Positions 1 to 12,007 of a stretch of DNA of 64,000 nucleotides are shown piece by piece; positions within the stretch are counted from its first letter, which is position 1, and each line of letters opens with the position of its first letter. Origin of the DNA: Cloeon dipterum. Its lineage: Eukaryota > Arthropoda > Insecta > Ephemeroptera > Baetidae. The position numbers were made by a program, and so were the translations under genes. The stretch spans positions 12,640,886 through 12,704,885 of the forward strand of contig NC_088789.1 in NCBI RefSeq assembly GCF_949628265.1, in the 5' to 3' direction. Below the pieces are notes generated by a model. That model was not told the DNA's origin. It was given only the letters and a program-made list of their open reading frames with translations, and did not search any database.

Positions 1-1335
1 TGTTTTAACAAATAAGCCGTTTCCGGCAGAGTGACCTGAGCGCAAGAAATAGGAGGAAAAGCAGCTTCTTCCCTTCGCGGTCGCTGTCAACACCACTTTA
101 ACAACTCTAGCGCCGCGCTCTCAAAAAAATGACACTGTGGGAAGGGTTCGTCTGCCAAAAGCCCTCCGACGCTAGCTCGCCCGTCGTCTGCCCGCAAGAC
201 GAACTATGCCCAAATAAAATGCGACCGGGTGTGTCATACATAAATGTATCGAGTACATATGTACCGGCGATAAAAGCTTTGGAAACGCGCAGGAAATGTG
301 TCAATAAACAAGGACAGAGAGTGAAAACTAGCGACCCTCACTTCCCAGAGATACATTTTGAGCTGCGAACCGAATATATGCGACGTCAAACGCAGCAGCC
401 GCCGGTCGGATCCCGAGACAAATCTGATGCCCTGCGGAAAAAATTGGCCAAATCCGTCTGTTATTGGAAAAATAATTGGTTTCTGCTGCTTGATACACAT
501 ACGCGGCACCCGCGTCTACGACGGGCCCAGTTCTCCGCCAATCCGGATGCACGCACACTTCTCTCTCGTCTGCACGTCTGCAGAGCCTTTCCTAACTTTC
601 CAGCGTCTGCCTGCCGCTTCTTTTGATTACGTTTGTATTCAATTTCTGTATGGGCACAGCAGCAGCTCCTCAAACGCTTCTTGTTTGTGCATTCGCCCGT
701 GAATAAATAAATAAATAAGATACGCCAGTCCCGAGATTTGCCGTGGCTCGGTTCAGCAGAATGAATGCACCGCCGAAGTGATTTATTCTATGTAGAGACC
801 GGGATTTTATTCATTTTGCCATAAAATTGCGCTGCGCCCGCCAGTCGTAAACATGGAGTTACTACTTGAGAAAATACAGGAGAACCAAGTTAGCTTGTTG
901 ATACAGTCAATTTTATTCGTTTTGCGAAGAGAAGAATGACGCCAAAAAGATTTTACGTGACTTTTAGACCCTTCTATTTTAAAGTTGATTAAATTTATTT
1001 AAATTTACCACCTGCAAGTGAATCGAACTCTTGAGGTGTCGGGAGTTTCAAAATCATGCCTAAGTGTTGAAAAAAATCACCATTATCACCCATATATGTG
1101 CTCGCACAATGAGTATTTTGCATAACCTGTGTGTCTTTACAATTTTAGCCAAAATTAATTACACTGTTGCCAAATTTGATATATTTCATTGGTTCCATAC
1201 TCAAAAATTCCAATATGGTCACCAATATCTCGTACAATCCGGTTCGGGTAAATTTTGAAATTTCTGCAAACTCCCCCGCTTGATATTTTCGCACGTTTTG
1301 ACATTATAAGTCAATCAGAGGGGGCTTTATTGGCA
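1..1335. other. no gene recognised, left edge
   Basis: An open frame of 165 codons at 129-626 has no recognisable family, no supporting splice structure and overlaps equally long frames on the other strand, so it is not called. A short AATA repeat lies at 702-718. From about 780 onward the sequence is AT-rich with stops in all frames. Confidence 0.5.
702..718. repeat. AATA tetranucleotide microsatellite
   Basis: Four perfect AATA units plus one base, read directly from the sequence. Confidence 0.85.
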
Positions 1336-1661
1336 GCACGACTTACCTCATTAATCTCATCAACAAAAGAGTCACGTTAGGTACATCTAAATCCATCGAT
1401 GCGACTGGTTTTGCGTGCTACCACCGCCTTGATCCAGCGGGAAGCGGGATGGAGATTGCCGCTCGTTTAAAGGTGGCAACCCAATTTTCCGCGGCAGAGC
1501 ATCCGAGTCGCACCTCCTGGAATTTTCTTTGCTTTTTGGCTCGTCTTGCAGCCTTGAGTGATTTTCCGTCCTCCTCCGAATAGTCGATGGGCGGAAAATG
1601 CGATCTGATTGAATCTGGAGGGCTACTTTGATGGCCGCCGTGGCGACCCCTTCATCCTCTT

Positions 1662-3476
1662 ATGTTTTCACAATTTCGAGACAGGAAATTCTTCCCTCGG
1701 GTCGGTTCCCGTGCTGAAAATGCTAGGCGAAATCGATTTCTAATGGCACTTTTCCCCCGAACTCGACTCGCCGCCGTCAATCCAACAGAGAAAAATTGCC
1801 GCTTTTTAGCAGAATCACTTGCGGCGCAGCTTAAAAGCTGCTCTCGAAATGGTTCTCAGCAAATGAAATCTTTGCCTCAAACGCTCTTTCTGTCTCCTGT
1901 TACTTCGCAAGAAATTTTGCATCATCTGCGCCGCTTGCCTCCAAAAAAATCCGCTGGCTGGGACGAAGTTCCCATGTTTCTTGTAAAGCGTGTAGCGCAA
2001 CACATTGCTGCGCCGCTCGCAGACATAGTCAATTGCTCATTTTCAACTGGCGTTTATCCTCATTTGATGAAAAAAGCTGTTGTTGTGCCTTTGTTTAAGA
2101 AAGGGGACAAGCGTGATGTTAAAAATTACCGCCCGATTTCCAACTTGCCAACATTTTCTAAGATTTTAGAGAATTGTTTTCTAATACGACTTGTTAATTT
2201 CCAAGAGGAGCATGGCTTGCTCCCAATTAGTCAGCATGGTTTTGTCCGTGGCAAGTGCACGGTAACTGCATTATTTGAATTTTTTGTGAAATTGCATGAA
2301 AAGATGGAGAATCGGCAAAAGATTTTGGCTATATTTTATGATTTGACAAATGCCTTCGGGACTGTGTGTGTGCCGATTTTGCTGCGTAAATTAGAGCTGA
2401 ATGGCGTTCGCGGCGTTGCGCTTGACTGGCTGAGATCGTCGCTCACCGGGCGCACGCAAGTGGTCAAAATGACACAGAGGGTCGGCAAGTGGGAGAGGAC
2501 AGTGTTTTCGTCGGAGGTTTCGGTGGTGCGTGGAACTCCGCAGGGTGGCGTTTTGTCTCCGTCACTATTTGTTGGCGGAGTCTGCGACATGCTGTTATAC
2601 GTTCTGATAGGCTTCACCGTGAATTATGCCGACGACACTTCCTCTTTGATTTCCGCCCCAACTAACGAAGAATTATATCAAAACGCCCGGTTGTCAGCAG
2701 AGATGCTTCAAGAATTTTGCGAAGCTAATTTTTTAACACTCAACGCATCAAAGTCGGTTCTTGTGCAGTTCCGCGGGCAAAAGCAGAATGTTTCCCCTCA
2801 AATAGACCTCGCCGGCCAATTAATTCAGTGTGCAGATCATGCCAAATTTTTGGGGCTCCACGTGCGGCAAGACTGCAAGTGGGATGACCATGCGCAGTAC
2901 GTTAGTGGCCGCCTGCACACAACGGTGACGATGTTAAATGGCCTGAAGGGGAATGTCGATGAAAAAAGTTTGTTAAATGTTTATTATGCTCATGCGAATT
3001 CGATTATGTCATATGGTATTGTGATCTGGGGAGCAAGCGATGGGGCGCTGCGGACTGTTTTCGTGGCCCAGAAGCGGCTGATTCGTGCCATGGCGGGCGA
3101 GAGGTACTGGAAGGGTTTGACGCCGCTGTGTTCTGCGAGACCACTTTTTGAGCGGTACAACCTGCTTCCAGTGTTTTCAATTTATTTGTTCGAGGCATGT
3201 AAATTTGTTAAAAAATACCCCGCCTACTTTAAAAAGACCAGGGACGTGCATGGGCATGGAACGCGCCGCGCGCCTGAATTGTATATTGCTCCTCAGAAAT
3301 TATTGATTTCGCAGCAAAATCCATTTTCAAGTGCTGCAATGTTGTACAATGCTTTGCCAGTTTCGTTACGGCATGAGCCGCGATACGAAAAGTTTGTTGT
3401 TGCTTTGAATGAATTTCTTCACTTGAAGAAATTTTACGATACTGTTGAATTCTTGGAATTTGTTAAAAATTTATGA
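1662..3476 (+). CDS. LINE reverse transcriptase (partial ORF2, 604 codons)
   Basis: This is the reverse transcriptase of a non-LTR retrotransposon, which would copy its own RNA at a nicked chromosomal target. Recognisable blocks in order: a 'KKSAGWDEVP' N-terminal RT block (about residue 92), 'FKKGDKRDVKNYRPISNLP' (about 143-162), motif A 'FYDLTNAFG' with the first catalytic Asp at residue 227, 'GTPQGGVLSPSLF' (fingers/palm motif B), and motif C 'YADD' at 322-325 holding the other two catalytic Asp residues. The thumb and C-terminal region run on for another 250 residues. The usual second Asp of the 'AFD' motif is Gly here, but the metal-binding Asp is kept. The frame is uninterrupted, which suggests a fairly recent insertion. 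The true ORF2 start was upstream, so the first Met used here is only the first one after a TGA. It closely resembles proteins annotated as jockey-type RNA-directed DNA polymerase. The family (jockey versus CR1-like) is inferred. Confidence 0.85.
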   Translation: MFSQFRDRKFFPRVGSRAENARRNRFLMALFPRTRLAAVNPTEKNCRFLAESLAAQLKSCSRNGSQQMKSLPQTLFLSPVTSQEILHHLRRLPPKKSAGWDEVPMFLVKRVAQHIAAPLADIVNCSFSTGVYPHLMKKAVVVPLFKKGDKRDVKNYRPISNLPTFSKILENCFLIRLVNFQEEHGLLPISQHGFVRGKCTVTALFEFFVKLHEKMENRQKILAIFYDLTNAFGTVCVPILLRKLELNGVRGVALDWLRSSLTGRTQVVKMTQRVGKWERTVFSSEVSVVRGTPQGGVLSPSLFVGGVCDMLLYVLIGFTVNYADDTSSLISAPTNEELYQNARLSAEMLQEFCEANFLTLNASKSVLVQFRGQKQNVSPQIDLAGQLIQCADHAKFLGLHVRQDCKWDDHAQYVSGRLHTTVTMLNGLKGNVDEKSLLNVYYAHANSIMSYGIVIWGASDGALRTVFVAQKRLIRAMAGERYWKGLTPLCSARPLFERYNLLPVFSIYLFEACKFVKKYPAYFKKTRDVHGHGTRRAPELYIAPQKLLISQQNPFSSAAMLYNALPVSLRHEPRYEKFVVALNEFLHLKKFYDTVEFLEFVKNL

Positions 3477-3565
3477 TTTTTGTGTGTAATTTGTGTGTGC
3501 ATTGCAATTGGGGGGCATATATTTAGAATTGTAACAAAATCTGATGTATGACCTTGCCAAAAGAC

Positions 3566-3571
3566 AATAAA
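3566..3571 (+). terminator. LINE poly(A) signal
   Basis: Perfect AATAAA 90 bases after the RT stop and directly before the TAA-repeat tail, as expected at a LINE 3' end. Confidence 0.6.
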
Positions 3572-3588
3572 GAATATAATAATAATAA

Positions 3589-6500
3589 GTGCAGATTTTA
3601 AAAGCAGTAAACTCTCTGCCGCTTTCCTCTCGCCCAACGAGGAAGCGGGACGAGTGTTGTTTTTTTCCTACTCCAGTCTTTATTACGCAATACAGCTCAG
3701 CGACGCTCTCATTTTAGTTCTTGTCAGATGCTCATTAGTCAGCTGGAGAGGGGAGGCAGATTAATTTGAAGGGGCAGATTCTCGCTTCGCGCTGTTGTTC
3801 TCCAAACTTTTATAATTTGCAAACACGACCGGCTGGCTGTCGGCGTCCTTCTTTTCATCCACTTGAACACCAGCTCATTGCTGCTTTTCAACTTGCGCTT
3901 TCTGCTCCGCTGCGCAAACAGAAAAAAAGGTAATTGCGGCAGGTGCTCGTCCGTTATGTGGGTCGCAGGTCATTAACGAGAAGGAATAAGCAGATGAGAG
4001 AAAATTGCGAGAACTCATGCTCAGCAAATATCTCAGATATAGCAGATAATGACGCCTTTAAAGCACTTCTTGACTAACTCTCCTGTTGATTGTAACTGAT
4101 AGAATATGCACTTTTATCATTAGAGAGATAAAGGATGAAGAGGACTTATACAAATGAGAAATAGAATTTCAAATCGACAATTTTTTCCAAGCAGAGCGTT
4201 GAAAAGATATATCTGGTGCAAGGCACATTTAATCTCATACACTTGTCCCATGATACGTGTGCAAAAAATGCCAGAAATCTTTCCCCTGCTCAATGGCAGA
4301 TTTTCATGATTGTGGGTCTGCGTGTAATTATTTTGGGGGGTTTTACTAGTGCTCATTAGTTTCCATAAATTTAGCATTTGCGCTAACAATTGAACCCGGC
4401 TAGGTTAAATAAATTACACTTGACACGCCCACAGCCCTCGGTAACAATTTTGGGACTAAAGCACGGCGGCAGCGATTATATTCAATATTTTTTAGCTCGT
4501 TCTTTTTACTCTACAGTCCACACACCGTGCTCGCTCCAATGATGTTAGTCTAATGAAAAGGTGAGTGCTAGTGCAAGCGCAGCTTTTTCATTAGGTTAAT
4601 TTCTTTCAGGCACTGCAGGTTGCCTAGGCTGATAGAAAGCCACACTAGCATCCAATAAATGCTACTCTGACCTATTTTGATTTATAGAAGTTGGTTTCAC
4701 TAATGAAATAATATTATTTCTCTCACTTAAGTGTATTCCCGCCACTTCCTGTTGTTGGCAACGAATCAAACAGTTTTAATCATAATTTTTACGAGCGAGT
4801 AGTTCACACAACTAATTTGAGGCCACAAACAGCCAGCAGCCTGTATGCTGAAATTAAAAGATTCATCGGTGGAGCTTGATAGCAAATTCAATAATCCCGA
4901 CAGACCATAACGTGATTGCGATTTTCACGCCCACTGATCCGGAGGTTCGCAATCAGGGAAGAAGCTGTACCATCAGCCAGCAGGCTGGCTACGTAGAAAT
5001 GCATAGAGCTGATTAATCAATCAATAGCCTCTATGGATAGATTGACACGGGCTGGATATGGTACGTTGCCGGCGCAAATTAAATCTCCCATTCGCGTTTG
5101 ATGGAATAAAAAATGAGCCGGCCCGCAGCAGAAGCAGAGCAAACTAATGAAGCCGTCGGCGCGGCATTGCGAGGAAGCAGTCCTAAAAGCGTGTGCAAAC
5201 AGAAATCTCAATCAACGTCTGGAGCGAGTGGAGCAGGCGGGAGAATAATTCATCCGCGCAGCAGGGGCACGGCCGCCACCTCGGCTGTAGATAAATCAGA
5301 AATACGGCACAATAACCATCAGAAAGGGTTGATTTATCGGGATTACTTGTGGAGCCGCGCGTGCTCACAAATCATTCGACGCCAGCTAATTCAGCGGCCG
5401 CTCACGTCGGCCAGTTTTGCTGCCTCAGATCCGATCTTTTTCGAAGGGCCCGCCAGACTTCCCTTTGCAGAAAGCAAAACACGGAATCGATCGGGCGGCG
5501 GGGGATTTCAGCTAGTTGGGCAAACAGGGTACTCTATGTAAGGGTGCGAGGAACAGGAAACGGGGCGTAGAATGGGGTGGCAGATTCTAGGCCTGTGCTC
5601 ATTAGCGAGAGTGCAGTTGTGATCATACTTTGCCCATAATTGCAGCCGACTATCCGCCATCGCTCAAGTATTTTTTCGTGCGGTGGATTTATGATGTGAC
5701 TTTTAACGGTATGACGCAATCTATTTCCATGCACATTGAAATAAATAACTTTTTGCATGATGGATGATTGACAATCTAATAGATTTATCCCTGTGCTATA
5801 TTTATGCGAATAACGCGAATAACTATTGCTGATGGCAGTTCGTAATGGATACAAAGCCATATTGGCTGATCCATTTAGCGCACGGATATTGCCTCATCCC
5901 TGAAAGCCGCATGTACACAAATCAGCTGGTTAGTGGTTTGCACGGAACGTGAGTGGTTGGCTGAATATTTGATAGTTATCGGACTCGTGCGAATGCCGGT
6001 AAAAAATCCACTCTAAAAGTCGTTCGACGGAAATCAAAAGGCCGGCTGGCTTTTCGTCCCAATGGCCTTTAAGCGGCGGGTGAAATGCGCCTAAAATCCA
6101 CGACTCGCGGGCAAAAACGCAGCGCGGGCGGCGTCATTGTATCTGCGCGCAGCGAGCGTGGGATTAGCATTCAATGCAAATCCGGCATCATTCTGTCATT
6201 TATCGTGGCGCGCTCGATGGATCGCAGCCCGTCCGCTTCGCCTTCCATCAGCCAGCCAGCGTGATGTATTATGGATTGGCAGCAGAGTGTGTGCGGTGCG
6301 CACATTACATACACTTTCTGCTCATTTTTCATTTCTGCTGCGCCCCTGCTCGCGCCGCTTAGTCCCCGTCGGTAGGTCGGTCGGCCAAAAATAAAAAGCG
6401 GTATCTTCTGCCGCGTGTCCGAGGTTAAAATCAAACAGGTTGTCGCGCGTCGCTCCTCCGCCGAATCGTGAATAATAGCGTCCGTCTGAGAACCTATAAA

Positions 6501-8586
6501 CACGGTTTTATGGCCGACTATTTTCGAGCAGCACGACTCAGTCAGACTGAGCGCCGCTCCAACTGTCGTGCACACTCAATTGCCGGCTCAACACCCACCC
6601 GCATTTTGCGCATCGTTTGCTCCCATTAATAGTTGCGCCTCTGCTGCTTGTCTTGTTTTTGCCTCGAGAAATTAATGCCGTGCTGCATCTCACGATTCTA
6701 TATGTATGGCGATGTTGTTTGCCGTAACCGCGAGGCGAAATTCCTCGTTTTTCATTTCGCGTTTTTCCTTGTTTGCGCTACACATCGTTTAATTTCTTGT
6801 TTGCTTGGCATTCCTCACTTGTCTCTCAGAAAGAAATGAAAGTAGGGTGCTTGACAAGCAGCGTTTTAATATCGCTTCACATCTTTTTCACTCGTGTCTG
6901 CTAGAACTCATCTGCCTCTGGAAATTTCCTCTGTCATAATATTATCATCTTTAAAACTCTTTGTGGTTTTTATTGAAAAATACACGTACTAACTAACCAT
7001 ATCGGGAAGATTTTTCCTTTATCCTTTCCTTAATGCTCTTCACCGACACTTTCCCGTGTACAAAGTAAACAGAATAACAAAGATTACGGCACAGGTAGTG
7101 ATTACTTTATGAAGGAGAGGTCTCATAAGAGTGAGACAAAACTAATTAGCCACCGTCTGTTAAGAGCCGAGGCTAATCCGTTTTTGTCATTTTCTCGCGG
7201 TAATTGCAATTCTAGCCCATCTGCAGGGACACACAATTATGGCGAGTAATCCGCGGCCGTGGCGTCCTCCTCGCAATCCCGCCTAATCCAGAGGAGTTTT
7301 CCCAGGCGTGTTTGCATAATGAGTCGCTGATAAAAAGGGCTGGTTCAGAAAATGAGGAAAAACTAGAGTGGATCCTCGTGCATAGGCTCAGCTGTTGAAA
7401 TAAATAAAAGGCGGGAGGAAGCGCGGCCGCATCTCACGTCTGCCCAAGAACGTGCTGCCATCGGAATTATTTATTGGAGTCGGCGAGTGTTTCAGCGCAG
7501 GTGAATAAATTTAGTCTCCGCAGCGCAGTAAAATTTTTAGTGCTTTTCACATGATCCTCGGTAACGTATGCGAATTTGCTCTGCTGTCGTATACTGCACG
7601 CAGACATTTCAAACGCGCACAGTGCACGACGAGAGGGCTTGCCAACTGCCAAAACGGAAACTATAATATAACGTCCAAGCTTTTCGCTATCCTTTTCCTC
7701 CAGCCAGTGACGTCTGCTCTGCGTGCCCATGAGAGTCGTTCCGTGCCTTGTGCCTTCCTCCAAGCAGAGGAAAATTTGAACACGACGAGATAGTGAAAGG
7801 TCTACAAGTTTTCTTCATTTCTTGTTTTTGCAGTTGTTAAGCACAAGTCTATATAAAAACAAGCAAGCGGAACAAACTCTTAACTAGAAAAGTCGAGAAG
7901 ACTTCAATGAAATGTGCGCTCTGATTGCGAGATTTCACGCAGTGTCTCTTTCGATTTTTAGGCTGGAGATAAAATGAAATTTACGATGAGAGGGGAAAAA
8001 TTAAGCATCAAAGGGCTTGATGAATAGTGTCAGGGGTTCTAGAATTCAGTCGTCAGCACGTTTCAGCGGTAAAAGCTGCGTTCTCTCCTATTTAATATTC
8101 TGGGCGATAGCAGCTGCCGTTCAAACTCATTTTGCAACATTTCTCTGAGCCATGTGAAGTGGGGAATTTTACGAGCCTCCAGCAACCGCAGATTACGGCT
8201 CGGTGGGTGCGCACTGCAGTCCACCCGCCCGAAAGGCCGACCGACGGTCCGTCCGTTCCGTGCGTCACACGCTCGGGACGTGAATAATTACGCGATAGAA
8301 AAAGCGTCTGTGAAGCATAAACGGAGCGCACAACAAAAGTCATGAAATATTCAGTCACGCCTCCGAGATCAGAAACGTGTGCGGCGGCAGGTGGGCCCGC
8401 GCGTATCGATCTCTCACCTCACGCTGCCCGCCTGAGAAAGCCTCAACACGTTTTGCACTTGCAAACTGAGACGCATATCACTCTTCGTCACCGCCGCGGC
8501 CACAGCGACGAGAGAGAAGGAACAAAGCGATAGAAAGCAGGAGGAAGGACGGCGTTCTGTAAAATAAAAAGTGGGTCGGCCTGCAC
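3589..8586. other. intergenic or intronic DNA, no gene recognised
   Basis: Several frames of 60-142 codons exist (for example 5113-5541), but none shows a known domain, and all have similar-length rivals on the opposite strand. Base composition shifts between CG-richer patches (for example 5240-5480, 6040-6600) and AT-rich stretches. No RNA gene was recognised. The CG-rich patches could be regulatory, but nothing in them is specific enough to call. Confidence 0.4.
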
Positions 8587-8621
8587 GGTCGGCAACCCTA
8601 TAGGGTTGCGGGTTGCCGACC
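8587..8621. repeat. nested palindrome / hairpin-forming inverted repeat
   Basis: GGTCGGCAACCC (8587-8598) and its exact complement GGGTTGCCGACC (8610-8621) form 12-bp arms around an 11-base spacer. Within the same segment, GCAACCCTATAGGGTTGC (8592-8609) is a perfect 18-bp palindrome. The same strand can therefore fold in two mutually exclusive ways. The role is unknown; it may be a relic of a palindromic DNA transposon or a structured RNA element. Confidence 0.7.
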
Positions 8622-10672
8622 ACCTTCTCTAATGTTTCTGGGCCAAAGGCAGCTGCCCTTTAGCCGAGACATTTCATCATTGGCCCTTTTGGTGCCCTAC
8701 TTGCTGTGAGGTGCTTGATAACTCTTGCAATTTAGATTATAAATGCATGCTTTTCATTTCAAAAAGTTCACATGGAAGGACAACGTTGACGAAGTTTGAG
8801 AACTTGCATGTTCTGCTAGCATTGAAATTATTCATCAAAAGATGGAAGCATGTTGAGTTTCTTGAATTTACTGGAGCAGAAAATGTATGCTTTCCTCCCG
8901 TCGCCGCTATGCAGTGCAGGGAAATTATTCTTCAATCGTTTTGGAAATCTACTCGCAGCATGAAGCATAAAAAATAAAATTACCATGCTAATGATGATGA
9001 AATTTCGGAAATTTCGGTGCCACACTTTTTGTCAACCTTTTCAGTTTTCAGCACTCGGCTGGGTTTCACTCGGCAACCCACGCAACGTGAAAGAGACTGG
9101 TGGCAGTTTTTTAGGACAGCGAATACTAATTACTATAGCTCTCGGCGCTTGGCGCCCCTTTCGACCGGCTGAGATTCTGGCTGCAGGGAATGGAAAGTGT
9201 CAGATGTCGCTCTAAGGGCCGACTTTCGCCTTTTTTAATCCAGACCGTGAATGATCGAAATTCGAATTAGCCAGATTAATTCAGCGAGGGGCTTGCCGGG
9301 TAAGAAAAAGTGCCGCGTCGACTCACAGATTTAGCTGTGGTCGTTTCCTTCCGACTGAGTTCTTCGTGGCAGCAATTTTCCCCCATTAATTACCAGAGAT
9401 AACACGGGCAATTAAGCTCAAAACAGTATGAAATGACATATATAGTCAAGAAAATGGGAAGCAAATAGCTAGGCAAACTATACGGCATATTGTTTTATTT
9501 ACAATCTCATTTCACAGGATTAACAGAATCTATTCAAGAGTTTTTTTTTAACAGGACAAAAGATGGATACCATTTTATATTCTTGGCTCTTGCAAGAGGT
9601 CCATTAACGAAACAACAATAATCGGATAGAAACAATGTATTTCCGCACTACAATAATTGAATGCGAACCACGTAACAATGAAAATCCAGATTATGCCAAA
9701 TGTCTTGAAAAATAATTGGCTTGCCCCTGTAGATCAGCTTGATCCATATTCCTCGTCACGATGTATCCAATGGTATGTGCATAGCTTGTGGGGAAAAAAT
9801 TCCTCCTGGCAAAACATAATATATGATATTCATTTGTAAGAAGTGCTCGCATTAGCATAAACCTTTGGAGCCAATTTGCCCAAAATTTAAAACGGCAACC
9901 TGGAACATTACTAAATATTTAAGGAAAATTTATATTGCTGGCAATAGATTTTGCTGAACAGATTCACTTTTAAGCCAAATCTCTTTGTTTTCCAGTTTGC
10001 AAAAAATAATATTTGATAGTTAAATTACTCCTCGTTTAGTCTAGTTTGCGCGACGGAAATTTTCACCCGCTGTAATAATCGATGGTACATCAACGTCAAG
10101 CAGCGCGCCATGTTAGATGAGTGTGTGAGAAATCGCCAGGTTCTTTTAGTAAGCGCTGCGGCCACCCTTTTTCCGCCTCCTTGGGCCAATCTCTCCTTTT
10201 ACGATTCTTTTTACGATGAGCGACCCGTATGCAGGCGCGAGAATTAAGAAGCTCGTGCTCCGGGGTTTCCCTGTTCGCAGGCCGAAATTTCCGTTTGTCC
10301 CCGAGGTGCCGTTAAGCGAACCGCGCGCTCTCATTCTCTCTCGGTGGCTGCGCCCCTATTTTGCTCCAATTATTTCGACTAATGCTTCGGCCTCTTTCAC
10401 CAAAGCAATCTCTGCCTCGCAGGAGCCTCATGACCCGTGACGAAGGATGAAAAGAAACACACGCGAGCGAGCGCGTGTATGTGTGCTCTCGTGGCCATTA
10501 AAGAAATGAAAATACGCGGCGAGAGAGGCAGCAGCCGACTGTAGAAAGAAAGAATCGCCGCCCACTCATACGTTGCCCGTAATGATTTGCAAATTCTCTC
10601 TGAGAGTGCCTTGCCCGGCGCGCTGAAATAGAGACAGAGCGAATTTTCCGCCCCCTCCCTTTCCGCTCCGTG

Positions 10673-10693
10673 TCTCTCTCTCTCTCTCTCTCT
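10673..10693. repeat. TC dinucleotide microsatellite
   Basis: About ten perfect TC units inside a pyrimidine-rich stretch. Confidence 0.85.
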
Positions 10694-11973
10694 TGGCGTC
10701 GGCTCTTCCTTTCTTTTTGCCACGCAGAAGAATGCTTTTTATCGAGACTGCAAATTCAAAGCAAGCGGCCCAAGGATAAATTACTTTTACCTCTCGTGAA
10801 TATTTAACAACGCTGGAGAGCAGTCTCGCGCTCCTCGCCAGGTGCACAATCCGGTTTTTTTTCTTGCGCCAGCTTTTTGTTTTACGCAATGAATCACTTG
10901 CATTCTTCTCACTGTCAGTACCTCTGCGGATGAAATGCTATTATTCGATTCATTTTTCAACTTCGAGTATCCCATTTTTTCAATGCTGACTACTAAGTCC
11001 TAATTGCAAATTCGTAAATAGAAAATCACTCCACAATTTCAGTCAAATATTTTGATAGTCTGCCTAGAGTGCCTAGGCCCAAAGATAGCCCCAATGCAAG
11101 AAGTTCTTGTTGTACAGTTTAAAGATGTAATATTTTATTAATTAACTTAGTAACTTGACAAAATCGACTCAATTTTTCGTCTCTCACGTTCATGTAGTTT
11201 CTGCATGTCATTTTCTTACCATTACTAGGGCATTTATTTTTAAAAAAATATTTTTGGCTGTGATGTTTGAGCTTGATTTTTCAATAAATAAACTTTGCTG
11301 ACGTTTCTACGGCGATTGGCTGAACCGATTTATGGTTTAAGCACATCAAAAGAATTCATTTAAGGGGATGAATACACAGCAGCAGGAGTCAGTCTTAACT
11401 TGTAGCGAAAATACCTTAAAATCGAAAATAAACACTGGCGTCATCTATTGATGGCTTCGAGCACTAAGGTCTTTCGCAACTGGTGGGTTAGTTTACATGA
11501 AATTCTCAGACTTGGCAACTGTTAAAAATAACTTTTATTTTTTGCAAAGATAAGAATTGAGGCCAATGGACCAAATTTATTCTCGGCATGTTGCCGCCTA
11601 ATTGGAGCAGCATGATTAACGTTTATTGTTGCTCTAGTTGCAAATCCTCACACGTCCATGCCGCATAAACCTTGTTTTGTATTCGCAAGCGCGTCGGCGG
11701 CGTGTTTTTGCGTCACCCCCGCCATGCAAATGAGGTTCGTCCGTCAACTGGAAAGTTAATTTACAATAATTGTCCGTCACCGCTCAACCACACCACGGTG
11801 CCATTATTGTTGCGTCATGCACCGCCTCTTTATTTTCCTCTCGAGTTTACACCCTTTTGTGACGGTGGTGATCAAATTAGCATAGAATTTTCTATTCGTT
11901 CCAGTTCCCTAGATCCCTGCATGGCGATAAAATAGCTGGTGAATCGCGAGTCGATCTGCTCTTCATGAACAAA

Positions 11974-11976
<3 letters not shown>

Positions 11977-12004
<28 letters not shown>
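11977..12004. repeat. TC dinucleotide microsatellite
   Basis: Fourteen perfect TC units, 28 bases. Confidence 0.9.

Positions 12005-12007
<3 letters not shown>

Larger units (their letters stand above)
1336..3588 (+). mobile_element. 5'-truncated jockey-like non-LTR retrotransposon (LINE)
   Basis: The element contains a degraded endonuclease-like stretch (about 1336-1560), an intact reverse-transcriptase frame (1662-3476), a short 3' UTR with AATAAA at 3566-3571, and a terminal TAA-repeat tail at about 3575-3588. In the translated 1336-1560 stretch, the segment SIDATGFACYHRLDPAG resembles the 'x-I-x-G-Y-x-x-Y-R-x-D' region of LINE apurinic endonucleases, but the catalytic part of that domain and any ORF1 are absent. 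A TGA at 1629-1631 interrupts the frame just before the RT frame. The 5' boundary is estimated from where similarity fades, and no target-site duplication could be found. Most LINE copies are 5' truncated in this way during target-primed reverse transcription. Confidence 0.8.

Noticed and set aside
129..626. 165-codon plus-strand open frame near the left edge
   Set aside because: No domain, overlapped by similar-sized frames on both strands, and composition matches non-coding CG-rich DNA.
5113..5541. 142-codon plus-strand frame
   Set aside because: No family resemblance and low-complexity Ser/Ala/Gly composition; opposite-strand frames are comparable.
6495..6551. TATAAA followed by TCAGT inside a 15-base palindrome (6537-6551)
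   Set aside because: Spacing of about 45 bases is too long for a TATA and initiator pair, and no exon follows.
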